Source: Rhizobium sp. CCGE531 (GTDB lineage: Bacteria > Pseudomonadota > Alphaproteobacteria > Rhizobiales > Rhizobiaceae). Taken from it: 64,000 bases of DNA. The DNA is taken from contig NZ_CP032684.1 in the NCBI RefSeq assembly GCF_003627795.1, positions 3,656,001 to 3,720,000 of the forward strand, read 5' to 3'. A program made the translations under genes and the position numbers. The first letter of the stretch is position 1. Each line of letters starts with the position of its first letter. Shown here in pieces: positions 38,329-47,418 of this stretch. A model generated the notes under the pieces. The model searched no databases, was not told the DNA's origin, and worked only from the letters and a program-made list of their open reading frames with translations.

Positions 38329-38480
38329 CTCGTTGGGCAGGCTTCGAAGAAGCCAACGCGTTTTGCTTAGAGATCAGGTCACTAAGTGGATTTCTCCGCC
38401 GCAGGCGCGCTATAGCGCCCAGTGCTATCAGGCGGTAGGGAAACAGCGACGAACATGGAAAAGCGAGGAGGCGCTGGAGG

Positions 38481-38900
38481 ATGGCAAAAGACAACGCGAC
38501 GGAAGCGGAACAGACAGTTCCCGCTTCCCAGCTGATCGATCAGAGAATTCAGGAACTGGCCGACTGGCGCGGCAAGACGCTTGCCCGGGTCCGCGCCCTC
38601 ATCAAGCAGGCCGAGCCTGAAGTCGTCGAGGAATGGAAGTGGCGCGGCGTTCCCGTATGGTCGCATGCCGGCATCATCTGTACCGGCGAGACCTACAAGA
38701 GCGTGGTCAAGCTGACTTTTGCAAAGGGCGCCTCGCTGGATGATCCAGCCGGCCTCTTCAATTCGAGCCTTGAGGGCAATACGAGGCGCGCGATCGACAT
38801 TCGCGAGAATGAAGAGATAAATGAGGAAGCGCTGAAGACGCTCGTTCGCGCCGCATCTGCCCTGAATGCATCGAGCCGGAAAAAGAAGAAAAGCGGCTGA
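38481..38900 (+). CDS. DUF1801 domain protein
   Basis: A 139-residue protein with the DUF1801 (YdhG/YjbR-like) core: VRALIKQAEPEVVEEWKWRG, VPVWSHAGIICTGETYKSVV and LTFAKGASLDDPAGLFN. The family has a helix-grip-like fold and no settled function. It is inserted between trmD and rplS, where many relatives have no gene. GGAGG precedes the ATG. The tail is Lys-rich. Confidence 0.85.
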   Translation: MAKDNATEAEQTVPASQLIDQRIQELADWRGKTLARVRALIKQAEPEVVEEWKWRGVPVWSHAGIICTGETYKSVVKLTFAKGASLDDPAGLFNSSLEGNTRRAIDIRENEEINEEALKTLVRAASALNASSRKKKKSG

Positions 38901-38987
38901 ACGGCGGAAGCCGGTGCCGATAGGCCGAAAATCGCCTCTCGGCGCCGCCCGAGCCGCAACAAACGCCACATAATTCGGCCGCAAGGG

Positions 38988-39016
38988 GTGACAAAGGCGT
39001 GACAATAGGGTATGTG
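38988..39016 (+). promoter_or_regulatory. Possible sigma-70 promoter for rplS
   Basis: GTGACA, 17-base spacer, TATGTG, about 163 bases before the rplS start. The matches are partial, so this is a candidate only. Confidence 0.3.
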
Positions 39017-39178
39017 CGCGCCCGGCATGGGAAATTTCCCATCAACCACCAAAGAAAAGCAGACGTATCCGCCCCCGCCGTAACAGGCATATATCCGAGG
39101 CGAGACCTTGAAGGTCCGACCAGGGATAGAGATCGTTCAGGGCGCTCTGGCTGTTGAAGCAACAACGAGGTTGATACT

Positions 39179-39715
39179 ATGAACATCATTCAGCAGTTGG
39201 AAGCCGAACAGGCTGCCAAGATCGAAGCCAAGCGCACTCTTCCGGAATTCTCCGCTGGCGACACGGTCCGCGTCAACGTGAAGGTCACGGAAGGCAACCG
39301 TACCCGCGTTCAGGCCTATGAAGGCGTCTGCATCGCCCGCTCCGGCGGCGGCCTGCAGGAAAACTTCACGGTCCGCAAGATCTCCTACGGCGAAGGCGTC
39401 GAGCGCGTATTCCCGGTCTACTCGCCGATGATCGAAAGCGTCGAAATCGTTCGCCGCGGTAAGGTCCGTCGCGCCAAGCTCTACTACCTGCGCGATCTGC
39501 GCGGCAAGGCTGCCCGTATCGTCGAGAACACCGGCACCCGCGCCCGCAAGCTCAACGACGCAGAGCGTCAGGCTCTCGCCGAAGAGAAGGCACGCATCGA
39601 AGCCGAGAAGGTTGCAGCCGCTCAGGCGCTCGCAGCCGAAAAGGCAGCAGCCGAAGCCGCAGAAGCAAAGGCAGCTGCAGAAGCTGCTGCAGCAGCCGAG
39701 CCGGCCGCAGAATAA
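39179..39715 (+). CDS. rplS: 50S ribosomal protein L19
   Basis: A 178-residue ribosomal protein from the 30S-50S interface. [20 protein letters not shown] and RIQAYEGV-like [20 protein letters not shown] are diagnostic. After about residue 120 it carries a long Ala/Glu/Lys-rich coil ([20 protein letters not shown] onward), roughly 60 residues more than E. coli L19 and typical of Rhizobiales. ATG follows CGAGG. A terminator follows, ending the ffh-rplS cluster. Confidence 0.97.
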   Translation: MNIIQQLEAEQAAKIEAKRTLPEFSAGDTVRVNVKVTEGNRTRVQAYEGVCIARSGGGLQENFTVRKISYGEGVERVFPVYSPMIESVEIVRRGKVRRAKLYYLRDLRGKAARIVENTGTRARKLNDAERQALAEEKARIEAEKVAAAQALAAEKAAAEAAEAKAAAEAAAAAEPAAE

Positions 39716-39744
39716 TTTTCGATCCACACGGATCGCAAAGCTTG

Positions 39745-39766
39745 AAGGCGGCCCTTGGGTCGCCTT
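39745..39766 (+). terminator. Rho-independent terminator after rplS
   Basis: AAGGCGGCCC / GGGTCGCCTT stem (one G-T pair), then TTTG. Confidence 0.85.
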
Positions 39767-39926
39767 TTTGCTGCCTGCCGCAGGCATCGAGCGAAAAGAA
39801 TATTTCTCAATTCGCTGCTCATTTTAGAGTTGCTTTTCCATTTTTATGATCGCGACCGTGGCAATGGCCTTGCCATCCCCTTCGCAAATATGACACTTTT
39901 CCGCCGCGCTCATCGGGGAGATTTCC

Positions 39927-40724
39927 ATGGCATTCCGTCGTTCGTTTCTTCTGGGGCTCAGCGCCCTCCTGCTTGCACCCTTCGCCTCCTTCGCCGCCGA
40001 TCTTCCGAACCTCAACGGCAAGACCGTCGTCGTCGTCACCGAGAATGCCTATCCGCCGCTGCAGTTCATCGACCCAAAGACGAACAAGGCGATTGGCTGG
40101 GAATATGACGCGATGAACGAGATCGCCAAGCGCCTGAATTTCAAGGTCGAATACCAGAACACCAGCTGGGATGCGATGATCCAGGCCGTCTCGGAAGGCC
40201 AGTACAACATCGGCATGACCGGCATCACTATCAAGGAAGACCGCAAGCAGAAGGTCGATTTCTCCGACCCCTACATGCGCTCCGAACAGTTCATGCTGGT
40301 GCGCGGCGACGAGAAGCGCTTCACGGACGCCAAGAGCTTCGCCGCCTTCAAGGACGGCCTCATCGGCGCGCAGCCGGGCACGACCCCCTTCTATACCGCC
40401 GTCTATTCGGTCCTCGACGGCAATGAACAGAATCCGCGCATCAAGACCTTCGAAACCTTCGGCGCCACCGTTCAGGCGCTGAAGACCGGCGACGTCGACA
40501 TGGTGCTGACCGACGGCACGGCCGGCAAGGGCTATGTCGATGCCTCCAATGGCGGCCTGAAGCTCACCGGCGGCCCGCTCGGCACCGAGGATTTCGGCTT
40601 CATTTTCCAGAAGGGCTCCGATCTCGTCGCCCCGATCAATGCCGCGATCGCCAGCCTCAAGGCGGACGGCACGCTCGACGCGCTGAACAAGAAGTGGTTC
40701 CTCGACTACAAGATGGGTCAATGA
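39927..40724 (+). CDS. Amino-acid ABC transporter substrate-binding protein
   Basis: A 265-residue periplasmic binding protein of the polar-amino-acid family (SBP_bac_3). A signal peptide ([17 protein letters not shown]) precedes [34 protein letters not shown], and [20 protein letters not shown]. The specific amino acid cannot be told. The permease follows after 34 bases. No ATP-binding gene is next to it in the window. Confidence 0.92.
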   Translation: MAFRRSFLLGLSALLLAPFASFAADLPNLNGKTVVVVTENAYPPLQFIDPKTNKAIGWEYDAMNEIAKRLNFKVEYQNTSWDAMIQAVSEGQYNIGMTGITIKEDRKQKVDFSDPYMRSEQFMLVRGDEKRFTDAKSFAAFKDGLIGAQPGTTPFYTAVYSVLDGNEQNPRIKTFETFGATVQALKTGDVDMVLTDGTAGKGYVDASNGGLKLTGGPLGTEDFGFIFQKGSDLVAPINAAIASLKADGTLDALNKKWFLDYKMGQ

Positions 40725-40758
40725 ACCCTGCAGATCGACATACAGGAAGCCCGCTCTA

Positions 40759-41637
40759 ATGGCACCAATGGCAGGCCCGGGCGGGCACCACGGCAAGGAT
40801 GACTTTCCCTGGTGGTTGGTCGCCCTTGCCACACTCGGCGTCGTCGCCTCGATCGCAATCGCGGCAAACGGCCTTTACGCCCAGATCTTCTCCCTTCTGC
40901 TCAACGGCATCGGCGTCACGATCTTCGTGACGCTGGTGGCTTTTACGCTTGCCATGCTGCTCGGCCTTGGGCTTGCGCTGCTCGGCCTGTCGGATTTTCT
41001 CGTGCTGCGGCAGGTCGCGCGCTTCTATATCGAGATCGTGCGCGGCATCCCGATACTGGTGCTGCTCGCCTACATCGCCTTCGTCGGCACGCCGGCCTTC
41101 GTCGCCGTCTACAACGGGGTCATCTCCCCGCTGATTTCCGCCGGCTGGACAAGCCCGCTCATCACCCGCGACGTGCCCTTCATCTGGCGCACGATCATCG
41201 CGCTGACGATCGCCTATTCGTCCTTCATCGCCGAGATCTTCCGCGCCGGCATCCAGGCGGTCGACCAGGGCCAGATCGAGGCGGCAAAGGCGCTCGGCCT
41301 CAGCCGCTTCCAGCGCTTCCGCCTCGTCGTCTTTCCGCAGGCGATCCGCGTCATCCTGCCGCCGCTCTCCAACGACTTCATCGCCATGGTAAAGGACAGC
41401 TCGCTGGTCTCCGTCCTCGGGGTTGCCGATATCAGCCAGCTTGCCAAGCTCTATTATTCGGCCAATTTCCGCTATTTCGAAACGCTGTCGATCCTCGCCT
41501 TCATCTACCTGCTGCTGACGATCGGCCTGTCGCTGCTGCTCAGGCAACTCGAAGCCTGGATGCGCCGCCGCTCCGGTGCCGACCGGTCGGCCTTCCGCCG
41601 TCTCGGCGCCGGCCAGCCGCCCGACGTGCAGGTGTAG
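40759..41637 (+). CDS. Amino-acid ABC transporter permease
   Basis: A 292-residue inner-membrane permease with about five helices and the EAA loop (IEAAKALGLSRFQRFRLVVF) that contacts the ATPase. It is of the HisM/GlnP class (YIEIVRGIPILVLLAYIAFV). The extended N-terminus (MAPMAGPGGHHGKDD) is polar. It pairs with the binding protein just upstream; the ATPase must be supplied from elsewhere, since leuC follows. Confidence 0.92.
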   Translation: MAPMAGPGGHHGKDDFPWWLVALATLGVVASIAIAANGLYAQIFSLLLNGIGVTIFVTLVAFTLAMLLGLGLALLGLSDFLVLRQVARFYIEIVRGIPILVLLAYIAFVGTPAFVAVYNGVISPLISAGWTSPLITRDVPFIWRTIIALTIAYSSFIAEIFRAGIQAVDQGQIEAAKALGLSRFQRFRLVVFPQAIRVILPPLSNDFIAMVKDSSLVSVLGVADISQLAKLYYSANFRYFETLSILAFIYLLLTIGLSLLLRQLEAWMRRRSGADRSAFRRLGAGQPPDVQV

Positions 41638-41706
41638 CGACTGCGGCCAGACGCCAGCCCCCAACATGCCCTATCGTTGCCATTGCCGAGACTTCGGAAA
41701 ATTGAT

Positions 41707-41841
41707 ATGAGCATGGCCATGAATAAGATCATGAGCAAGGACGGACGATACGTCACGGCTTTCGTGCTGCAGGACCACAAGCGCCTGCCGGCACGCTTCT
41801 TTGCGATGATTTCGGGCGCGCTCAACAGCCGACTTCGCTGA
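41707..41841 (+). CDS. Possible 44-codon small protein upstream of leuC
   Basis: ATG at 41707 opens 44 codons (MSMAMNKIMSKDGRYVTAFV and a basic C-terminus) ending at TGA 41841, 70 bases before leuC. Codon choice is reasonable (mostly C/G in third positions late in the frame), but there is no good ribosome-binding site and it does not look like a leucine-rich attenuator peptide. It may be a real small gene or chance. Confidence 0.35.
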   Translation: MSMAMNKIMSKDGRYVTAFVLQDHKRLPARFFAMISGALNSRLR

Positions 41842-41911
41842 TCACACCCGAGGCCGGCGGTCCTGATCCGTCCATTCCCCTTTTCGATAATGCCAATATG
41901 GATCTGTAGCC

Positions 41912-43321
41912 ATGAGCGCTCCACGCACACTGTACGACAAAATCTGGGATGACCATCTGGTCGACGCCCAGGACGACGGCACCTGTCTTCTCTATATCGA
42001 TCGCCACCTCGTTCATGAGGTGACGTCGCCGCAGGCCTTCGAAGGCCTGCGCATGACCGGCCGCAAGGTTCACGCCCCGCAGAAGACGCTGGCTGTCGTC
42101 GACCACAACGTTCCGACCTCGGCCGATCGCCATCTCGGCATCAAGAACGAGGAAAGCCGCATCCAGGTCGAGCAGCTCGCCAAGAATGCCGCCGAATTCG
42201 GCGTGGAATATTACTCCGAAAACGACAAGCGCCAGGGCATCGTCCACATCATCGGCCCCGAGCAGGGCTTCACCCTGCCCGGCATGACCATCGTCTGCGG
42301 TGACAGCCATACCTCGACGCATGGCGCCTTCGGCTCGCTGGCCCACGGCATCGGCACCTCCGAGGTCGAGCATGTGCTCGCCACGCAGACGCTGATCCAG
42401 AAGAAGGCCAAGAACATGCTGGTGCAGGTCGACGGCCAGCTGCCGCCGGGTGTCACCGCCAAGGACATCATCCTTGCCATCATCGGCGAAATCGGCACCG
42501 CAGGCGGCACCGGCTACGTCATCGAATATGCCGGCGAAGCCATCCGCGCACTGTCGATGGAAGGCCGCATGACCATCTGCAACATGTCGATCGAAGGCGG
42601 CGCCCGCGCCGGCCTGATCGCGCCGGATGAGATCACCTTCGAATATATCAAGGGCAAGCCGCGCGCGCCGAAGGGCGAAGCGCTGGAGCAGGCGATCGCC
42701 TACTGGAAGACGCTGACGTCGGACGAAGGCGCGCATTACGACCGCATCGTCACGCTCGACGCCGCCGCTCTGCCGCCGATCGTCTCCTGGGGTTCCTCGC
42801 CGGAAGACGTCATCTCCATCCAGGGCATCGTTCCCAACCCGGACGAAATCCAGGATGAGACCAAGCGTACATCCAAGTGGCGCGCGCTGGACTATATGGG
42901 CCTGAAGCCGGGCACGCCGATGACCGAGATCAACGTCGATCGCGTCTTCATCGGCTCCTGCACCAACGGCCGTATCGAAGACCTGCGCGCCGTCGCCAAG
43001 GTCGTGGAAGGCAAAACGGTGGCCTCCACGGTTGATGCCATGATCGTTCCGGGCTCCGGCCTAGTGAAGGAACAGGCGGAAGCCGAAGGCCTCGACAAGA
43101 TCTTCAAGGCTGCCGGTTTCGACTGGCGCGAGCCTGGCTGTTCCATGTGCCTCGCCATGAACGACGACCGCCTGAAGCCGGGCGAGCGCTGCGCTTCGAC
43201 CTCGAACCGCAACTTTGAAGGCCGCCAGGGCTTCAAGGGCCGCACGCATCTGGTCTCGCCCGCCATGGCCGCCGCCGCCGCGATCGCCGGTCACTTCGTC
43301 GATATCCGCGAGTGGAACTGA
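41912..43321 (+). CDS. leuC: 3-isopropylmalate dehydratase large subunit
   Basis: With LeuD, isomerises 2- to 3-isopropylmalate in leucine synthesis through a [4Fe-4S] aconitase-type mechanism. The 469-residue protein has [20 protein letters not shown] and the cluster cysteines in [11 protein letters not shown] and [10 protein letters not shown]. Length and ends match the family. leuD is not adjacent on either side, as usual in rhizobia where leuC and leuD are separated. A terminator follows. Confidence 0.97.
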   Translation: MSAPRTLYDKIWDDHLVDAQDDGTCLLYIDRHLVHEVTSPQAFEGLRMTGRKVHAPQKTLAVVDHNVPTSADRHLGIKNEESRIQVEQLAKNAAEFGVEYYSENDKRQGIVHIIGPEQGFTLPGMTIVCGDSHTSTHGAFGSLAHGIGTSEVEHVLATQTLIQKKAKNMLVQVDGQLPPGVTAKDIILAIIGEIGTAGGTGYVIEYAGEAIRALSMEGRMTICNMSIEGGARAGLIAPDEITFEYIKGKPRAPKGEALEQAIAYWKTLTSDEGAHYDRIVTLDAAALPPIVSWGSSPEDVISIQGIVPNPDEIQDETKRTSKWRALDYMGLKPGTPMTEINVDRVFIGSCTNGRIEDLRAVAKVVEGKTVASTVDAMIVPGSGLVKEQAEAEGLDKIFKAAGFDWREPGCSMCLAMNDDRLKPGERCASTSNRNFEGRQGFKGRTHLVSPAMAAAAAIAGHFVDIREWN

Positions 43322-43346
43322 TCCTCTCAAAGGCATGAATGACAAG

Positions 43347-43366
43347 GGGCGGCTTGAAAGCCGCCC
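43347..43366 (+). terminator. Rho-independent terminator after leuC
   Basis: GGGCGGCTT / AAGCCGCCC stem followed by TTTTCTTTT. Confidence 0.9.
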
Positions 43367-43401
43367 TTTTCTTTTGTCGAAAATGAATGTGACCGCTCGC
43401 T

Positions 43402-44301
43402 CTATCGCTTCGATACGACGGGCTGGCTGCCGAGCGCGGCATTTCCTTGCCGCGGAGCCTGCTGCGCCCGCTGGCTGAGCCAGACGCTACCGAGCACGAC
43501 GACGATGCCGAACATCTGCATCGGGCTCAGCTGCTGGCCGAGCACCACCCAACCGAGTATCACGGCAGTCATCGGGCTGAGAAAGCCGAGCGGCGAGACC
43601 ACCGAGGGCTCCAGCCGCGACAGGCCCCGGAACCAGAGAATAGAGGTGAGCGCCGCGCCAATCAGCCCGAGATAGGTGAAGCCGAGAAGGTTTGCGCTGC
43701 TCAACGCGGGAAGTGGCGGCTCAAGCGTCAAAGCGGCGGGCAGCAGCAGCAAGCCGCCCGCCGTCAACTGCCATGCCGTAAAGGTCAGCGGCGAGACGTC
43801 TGGCCTCCAGCGGCGGCTGAGCACGACGCCGGCCGCCATGGAAACGGCGCCGCCGATACCGGCCATGATGCCGATGGGGTCGAGCGCTGCTGCCGGCGTC
43901 AGAATGAGGAGCGCGACGCCGGCAATGCCGGCAACCGCCGCAACGATCGAAAGACTGCGGATCGGCGATCCCAGCAGCAACCGCGCCAGCACGATGACGA
44001 TCAGCGGCTGAACGGCGCCGACGGTCGCCGCCACGCCACCGGGCAGCCGGTAGGCCGAAATGAACAGCAGCCACCAGAAGACGGAGAAATTCAGCGCGCC
44101 GAGAACCAGCGACTTCAGCCACCAGACCCCGTGCGGCAGCCGCCGTACGATGGCGAGCAGCAGCAGCCCGGCAGGCAGGGCACGCAGCATGGCGACCGTG
44201 AGGGGATAGCCGGCCGGCAGCAATTGTGTCGTCACCAGATAGGTGCTGCCCCAGATCGCCGGCGCGATGGCTGTCAGCAACAGGTCGAAATTACGGTTCA
44301 T
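43402..44301 (-). CDS. EamA/DMT-family exporter
   Basis: A 299-residue inner-membrane protein with ten helices in two EamA repeats: AIAPAIWGSTYLVTTQLLPA begins the first and MAGIGGAVSMAAGVVLSRRW the second. The family exports metabolites, amino acids or drugs. The divergent MarR gene and two palindromes in the 83-base gap strongly suggest MarR repression with release by the exported compound. Start at ATG 44301. Confidence 0.9.
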   Translation of the reverse strand: MNRNFDLLLTAIAPAIWGSTYLVTTQLLPAGYPLTVAMLRALPAGLLLLAIVRRLPHGVWWLKSLVLGALNFSVFWWLLFISAYRLPGGVAATVGAVQPLIVIVLARLLLGSPIRSLSIVAAVAGIAGVALLILTPAAALDPIGIMAGIGGAVSMAAGVVLSRRWRPDVSPLTFTAWQLTAGGLLLLPAALTLEPPLPALSSANLLGFTYLGLIGAALTSILWFRGLSRLEPSVVSPLGFLSPMTAVILGWVVLGQQLSPMQMFGIVVVLGSVWLSQRAQQAPRQGNAALGSQPVVSKR

Positions 44302-44318
44302 GGCCTCGGTCTCAATAT

Positions 44319-44338
44319 TTATCTTGACCTCAAGATAA
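44319..44338. promoter_or_regulatory. Candidate MarR operator 1
   Basis: TTATCTTGACCTCAAGATAA: 9-bp arms around CC. It lies 18 bases upstream of the EamA start. Confidence 0.7.
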
Positions 44339-44345
44339 TACGAAA

Positions 44346-44363
44346 TACCTTGACGTCAAGGTA
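44346..44363. promoter_or_regulatory. Candidate MarR operator 2
   Basis: TACCTTGACGTCAAGGTA, an 18-bp perfect palindrome sharing the CTTGA/TCAAG core with operator 1; centres are 26 bp apart. It lies 22 bases upstream of the MarR start. Confidence 0.75.
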
Positions 44364-44384
44364 AATTCGTGGCGAGGTTTCGCC

Positions 44385-44876
44385 ATGGATCGCATCGACA
44401 AAATTCTTGAGCAATGGCGCCGCGAACGGCCGGATCTCGACACCACGGCCATGGGTCTCTTCGGGCGCATGCGCAATCTCACGCTCCACCTCTCCCGCGA
44501 AATGGAGAAGACCTTTACACGCTTCGACCTGAATTCGGCGAACTTCGACATGCTGGCAACCCTGCGCCGCTCGGGCGAGCCCTATGCCCTCTCCCCCGGC
44601 GACCTCATGGATACGATGATGGTGACATCGGGCACGATGACCAATCGCATCGATCAATTGGAAAAAGCCGGCCTCGTCGCCCGCAGCCAGAACCCGGATG
44701 ACGGCCGCAGTTTCCTGATATCCCTGACGCTGAAGGGTTTCGAGCTCATCGACGCGGCGGTGACGGCGCATGTGGAAACGCAGGCGCGGCTGGTTTCAAC
44801 TCTTTCGGAAGAAGAGCGAATGGCGCTGGACGGCCTGCTGCGCAACTACTTAGCCGACTTCGAACCCCGCACCTAA
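44385..44876 (+). CDS. MarR-family transcriptional regulator
   Basis: A 163-residue winged-helix regulator. FDLNSANFDMLATLRRSGEP and LSPGDLMDTMMVTSGTMTNR form the helix-turn-helix, then IDQLEKAGLVARSQNPDDGR is the wing with the conserved DxR. It is divergent from an EamA exporter with two palindromes between, so it probably represses both genes. Its last 27 bases overlap the convergent LysR gene. Confidence 0.92.
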   Translation: MDRIDKILEQWRRERPDLDTTAMGLFGRMRNLTLHLSREMEKTFTRFDLNSANFDMLATLRRSGEPYALSPGDLMDTMMVTSGTMTNRIDQLEKAGLVARSQNPDDGRSFLISLTLKGFELIDAAVTAHVETQARLVSTLSEEERMALDGLLRNYLADFEPRT

Positions 44877-45776
44877 GCCCGCGCGCCGCTCGGCGCAGAT
44901 ATCGCGAATACAGCCGCGCAGCCAGCGATGCGCCGGATCCGCATCCATCCGTGGATGCCAGAGCAGCGAGATCGTCACATGCGACGTCAGCACCGGCAGC
45001 GCGAAACTATGCATGCCGACGCGCAGGTTCCCCGTATACCGTTCGGGAACACTGACGATCAGGTCGGAAGCGCGCGCCAAGGCCAGCGCCGCCGAAAAGC
45101 TGCCGACGATGGTTGCGATCTGCCGCTCCAGCCCCAGCCCCTCCAGCGCCTCGTCGATCTGGCCTTTCTGCAATCCGCGCCGAGAGACGAGGATATGCCG
45201 GCCGGCGGCATAGCGGGCAGGCGTCATCACCCCCTCGCTCAACGGATGCCCGTTTCGCACCACCCCGATGAAGTGATCGTGGAACAGCGCCTGCGTCCGC
45301 AGCTCCGGGCCGGTATCGTCGCCCACCACGCCGGTCTCGAGATCGACCGTGCCATCCCGTAGCGGCGTGCTGTCCTTATCCAGCTTCTGCGTGAAATAGA
45401 GCCGCGCGCCGGGCGCCTGCTCGGCAACGCTGGCGATCAGCTCCGGCCCGAAATTCTCCACGAAACCCTCGCGGGTCCGTATCGTAAAGGTCCGGGCGAG
45501 CTGCTTCAAATTCAAGTTCTCGGCCGGCCGCAAGGCCGCTTCCGCCTCCTGCACGAGCCGGCCGAGGCTCCCGCGCAACTCCAGCGCCCGCGGTGTCGGA
45601 ACGAGCCCGCGCCCGGCCCTGACCAGCAGCGGATCTCCTGTCGTCTCGCGCAAGCGGGCGAGCGCCCGGCTCATGGCGGATGGGCTCAGCCGCAATCGCC
45701 GGGCGGCGCGCGCGACACTGCCTTCGGCAAGCAGGACGTTGAGAGTGACGAGCAGGTTGAGATCGGGTGTGGACAT
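44850..45776 (-). CDS. LysR-family transcriptional regulator
   Basis: A 308-residue LysR regulator: N-terminal HTH LLAEGSVARAARRLRLSPSAMSRALARLR, then the ligand-binding domain from about residue 90 (TFTIRTREGFVENFGPELIA). It diverges from an MFS transporter gene with about 130 bases between, which contain a GCAC-N7-GTGC palindrome. It probably controls that transporter. Inducer unknown. Confidence 0.92.
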   Translation of the reverse strand: MSTPDLNLLVTLNVLLAEGSVARAARRLRLSPSAMSRALARLRETTGDPLLVRAGRGLVPTPRALELRGSLGRLVQEAEAALRPAENLNLKQLARTFTIRTREGFVENFGPELIASVAEQAPGARLYFTQKLDKDSTPLRDGTVDLETGVVGDDTGPELRTQALFHDHFIGVVRNGHPLSEGVMTPARYAAGRHILVSRRGLQKGQIDEALEGLGLERQIATIVGSFSAALALARASDLIVSVPERYTGNLRVGMHSFALPVLTSHVTISLLWHPRMDADPAHRWLRGCIRDICAERRAGLGAGFEVG

Positions 45777-45818
45777 GGCGCAACCATAGCATGGTTTTCC
45801 CGATATATAGCGTCAAAC

Positions 45819-45833
45819 GCACGAATTAAGTGC
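45819..45833. promoter_or_regulatory. Candidate LysR site between regulator and MFS gene
   Basis: GCACGAATTAAGTGC, a palindrome with AT-rich centre, 43 bases upstream of the LysR start. Its spacing equals that of an NtrC half-site pair, but the context favours the LysR protein. Confidence 0.4.
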
Positions 45834-45905
45834 AAATGATGCGCGTTCCGCCACATCACATCGAGAGCTACTTGTCTGCCGGGACTTTCTATTACCTCGT
45901 CAGAA

Positions 45906-47375
45906 ATGGAGCTCATGTTGAAACCGATCATTGAAACGCCGGACAAGGCCGGGTCCGGACATATCAAAGCCGCTGCCTCGGTCCGCTGGGCGCTTGCGAG
46001 CCTCTCGCTCTCCATGCTGATGCCGTCGCTCGATACCAGCATCGCCAATGTCGGCCTGCCGACGCTCGCCCAGGCATTCGGCGCCTCCTTCCAGCAGGTC
46101 CAGTGGATTGTGCTTGCCTATCTGCTCGCCATCACCACGCTGATCGTCAGCGTCGGACGGCTGGGAGACATTTTCGGCCGGCGGCGCATGCTGCTGATCG
46201 GCATAAGCCTCTTCACGCTCGCCTCGCTCTTCTGCGGCATAGCGCCGACGCTCTCTCTCCTGCTCGCCGCCAGGGGCCTGCAGGGCCTCGGGGCCGCCAT
46301 GATGATGGCGCTGACAGTGGCGATGGTCGGCGAAACCGTGCCGAAGGAAAGGACGGGCAGCGCCATGGGCCTGCTAGGCACAATGTCCGCGATCGGCACC
46401 ACGCTCGGCCCATCGCTCGGCGGCATCCTGATCGCCGGCTTCGGCTGGGAAACCATCTTCCTCGTCAACGTGCCGCTCGGAATTGCAAACTTCCTTCTCG
46501 CCGCCCGCTTCCTGCCGGCGGATCGTCCAGGCACGAAAACCGGCCAAGACCGTCCGGATGCGATCGGCACCTTTCTGCTGGCCCTGGCGCTGGCAGCTTA
46601 CGCGCTGGCCATGACCATGGGACAGGGCAGCTTCGGCGCGTTGAATCTCGGCCTGCTGCTGGCGGCCGCCTTTGGCATCGCCCTCTTGGTCTTCACCGAG
46701 GCGAAAGTGAAGTCGCCGTTGCTGCGCCTTTCCATGTTCCGCGATACCTCGCTGAGCGCGGGCCTTGCCATGAGCACGCTAGTTTCAACGGTCATCATGG
46801 CGACACTGGTGGTCGGGCCTTTCTATCTCTCCCGCGCCCTCGGCTTCGATGCCGCCGATGTCGGCGCCATCATGTCGGCCGGCCCTTTGGTGTCAGCCCT
46901 GACAGGCGTGCCGGCCGGCCGCATCGTCGACCGCTTCGGCGCCCGTCGCATGAGCGTGATTGGCCTGATCGGCATGATGACGGGCCTCTCGCTGATGGCA
47001 GCGCTGCAGGGACGCTTCGGTGCCGCCGGCTATATCGGCCCACTGGTCATCGTCACCGCCAACTACGCGCTGTTTCAGGCGGCCAACAACACCGCGATCA
47101 TGAAGGACATAAGCTCGGAGCAACGTGGCGTGATTTCCGGCATGTTGAGCCTCTCGCGAAATCTCGGCCTGATCACCGGCGCCTCCGTCATGGGCGCAGT
47201 CTTCACGCTGGCCTCGGGAACGACAGACGTCACCACGGCCCGCCCCGAAGCGGTCGCCACGGGCATGCAGATCACATTCTCGGTTGGAGCCTTGCTGATC
47301 GCCGTGACGCTGGTCATCGCCATCACCGGCCTGGCTTTTGCAAAGCGCAGCACCCTTTCGCGGGAAGCCTCGTGA
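45906..47375 (+). CDS. MFS drug-efflux transporter, DHA2 (14-helix) family
   Basis: A 489-residue proton-driven exporter with 14 hydrophobic helices. LDTSIANVGLPTLAQAFGAS is the DHA2 motif D1, GRLGDIFGRRRMLLIG motif A, and LLGTMSAIGTTLGPSLGGIL motif C of antiporters. The start is 45906 or 45915; neither has a strong ribosome-binding site. Regulated, by position, by the divergent LysR gene. Drug specificity is not predictable. Confidence 0.9.
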   Translation: MELMLKPIIETPDKAGSGHIKAAASVRWALASLSLSMLMPSLDTSIANVGLPTLAQAFGASFQQVQWIVLAYLLAITTLIVSVGRLGDIFGRRRMLLIGISLFTLASLFCGIAPTLSLLLAARGLQGLGAAMMMALTVAMVGETVPKERTGSAMGLLGTMSAIGTTLGPSLGGILIAGFGWETIFLVNVPLGIANFLLAARFLPADRPGTKTGQDRPDAIGTFLLALALAAYALAMTMGQGSFGALNLGLLLAAAFGIALLVFTEAKVKSPLLRLSMFRDTSLSAGLAMSTLVSTVIMATLVVGPFYLSRALGFDAADVGAIMSAGPLVSALTGVPAGRIVDRFGARRMSVIGLIGMMTGLSLMAALQGRFGAAGYIGPLVIVTANYALFQAANNTAIMKDISSEQRGVISGMLSLSRNLGLITGASVMGAVFTLASGTTDVTTARPEAVATGMQITFSVGALLIAVTLVIAITGLAFAKRSTLSREAS

Positions 47376-47418
47376 GGATGGAATGCAAGGGATGGCGGAC
47401 AACAGATCCGCCATCCGA

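Noticed and set aside
41707..41841. Leucine leader peptide controlling leuC
   Set aside because: The frame has few leucines and no adjacent attenuator hairpin; it is kept only as a low-confidence small gene.
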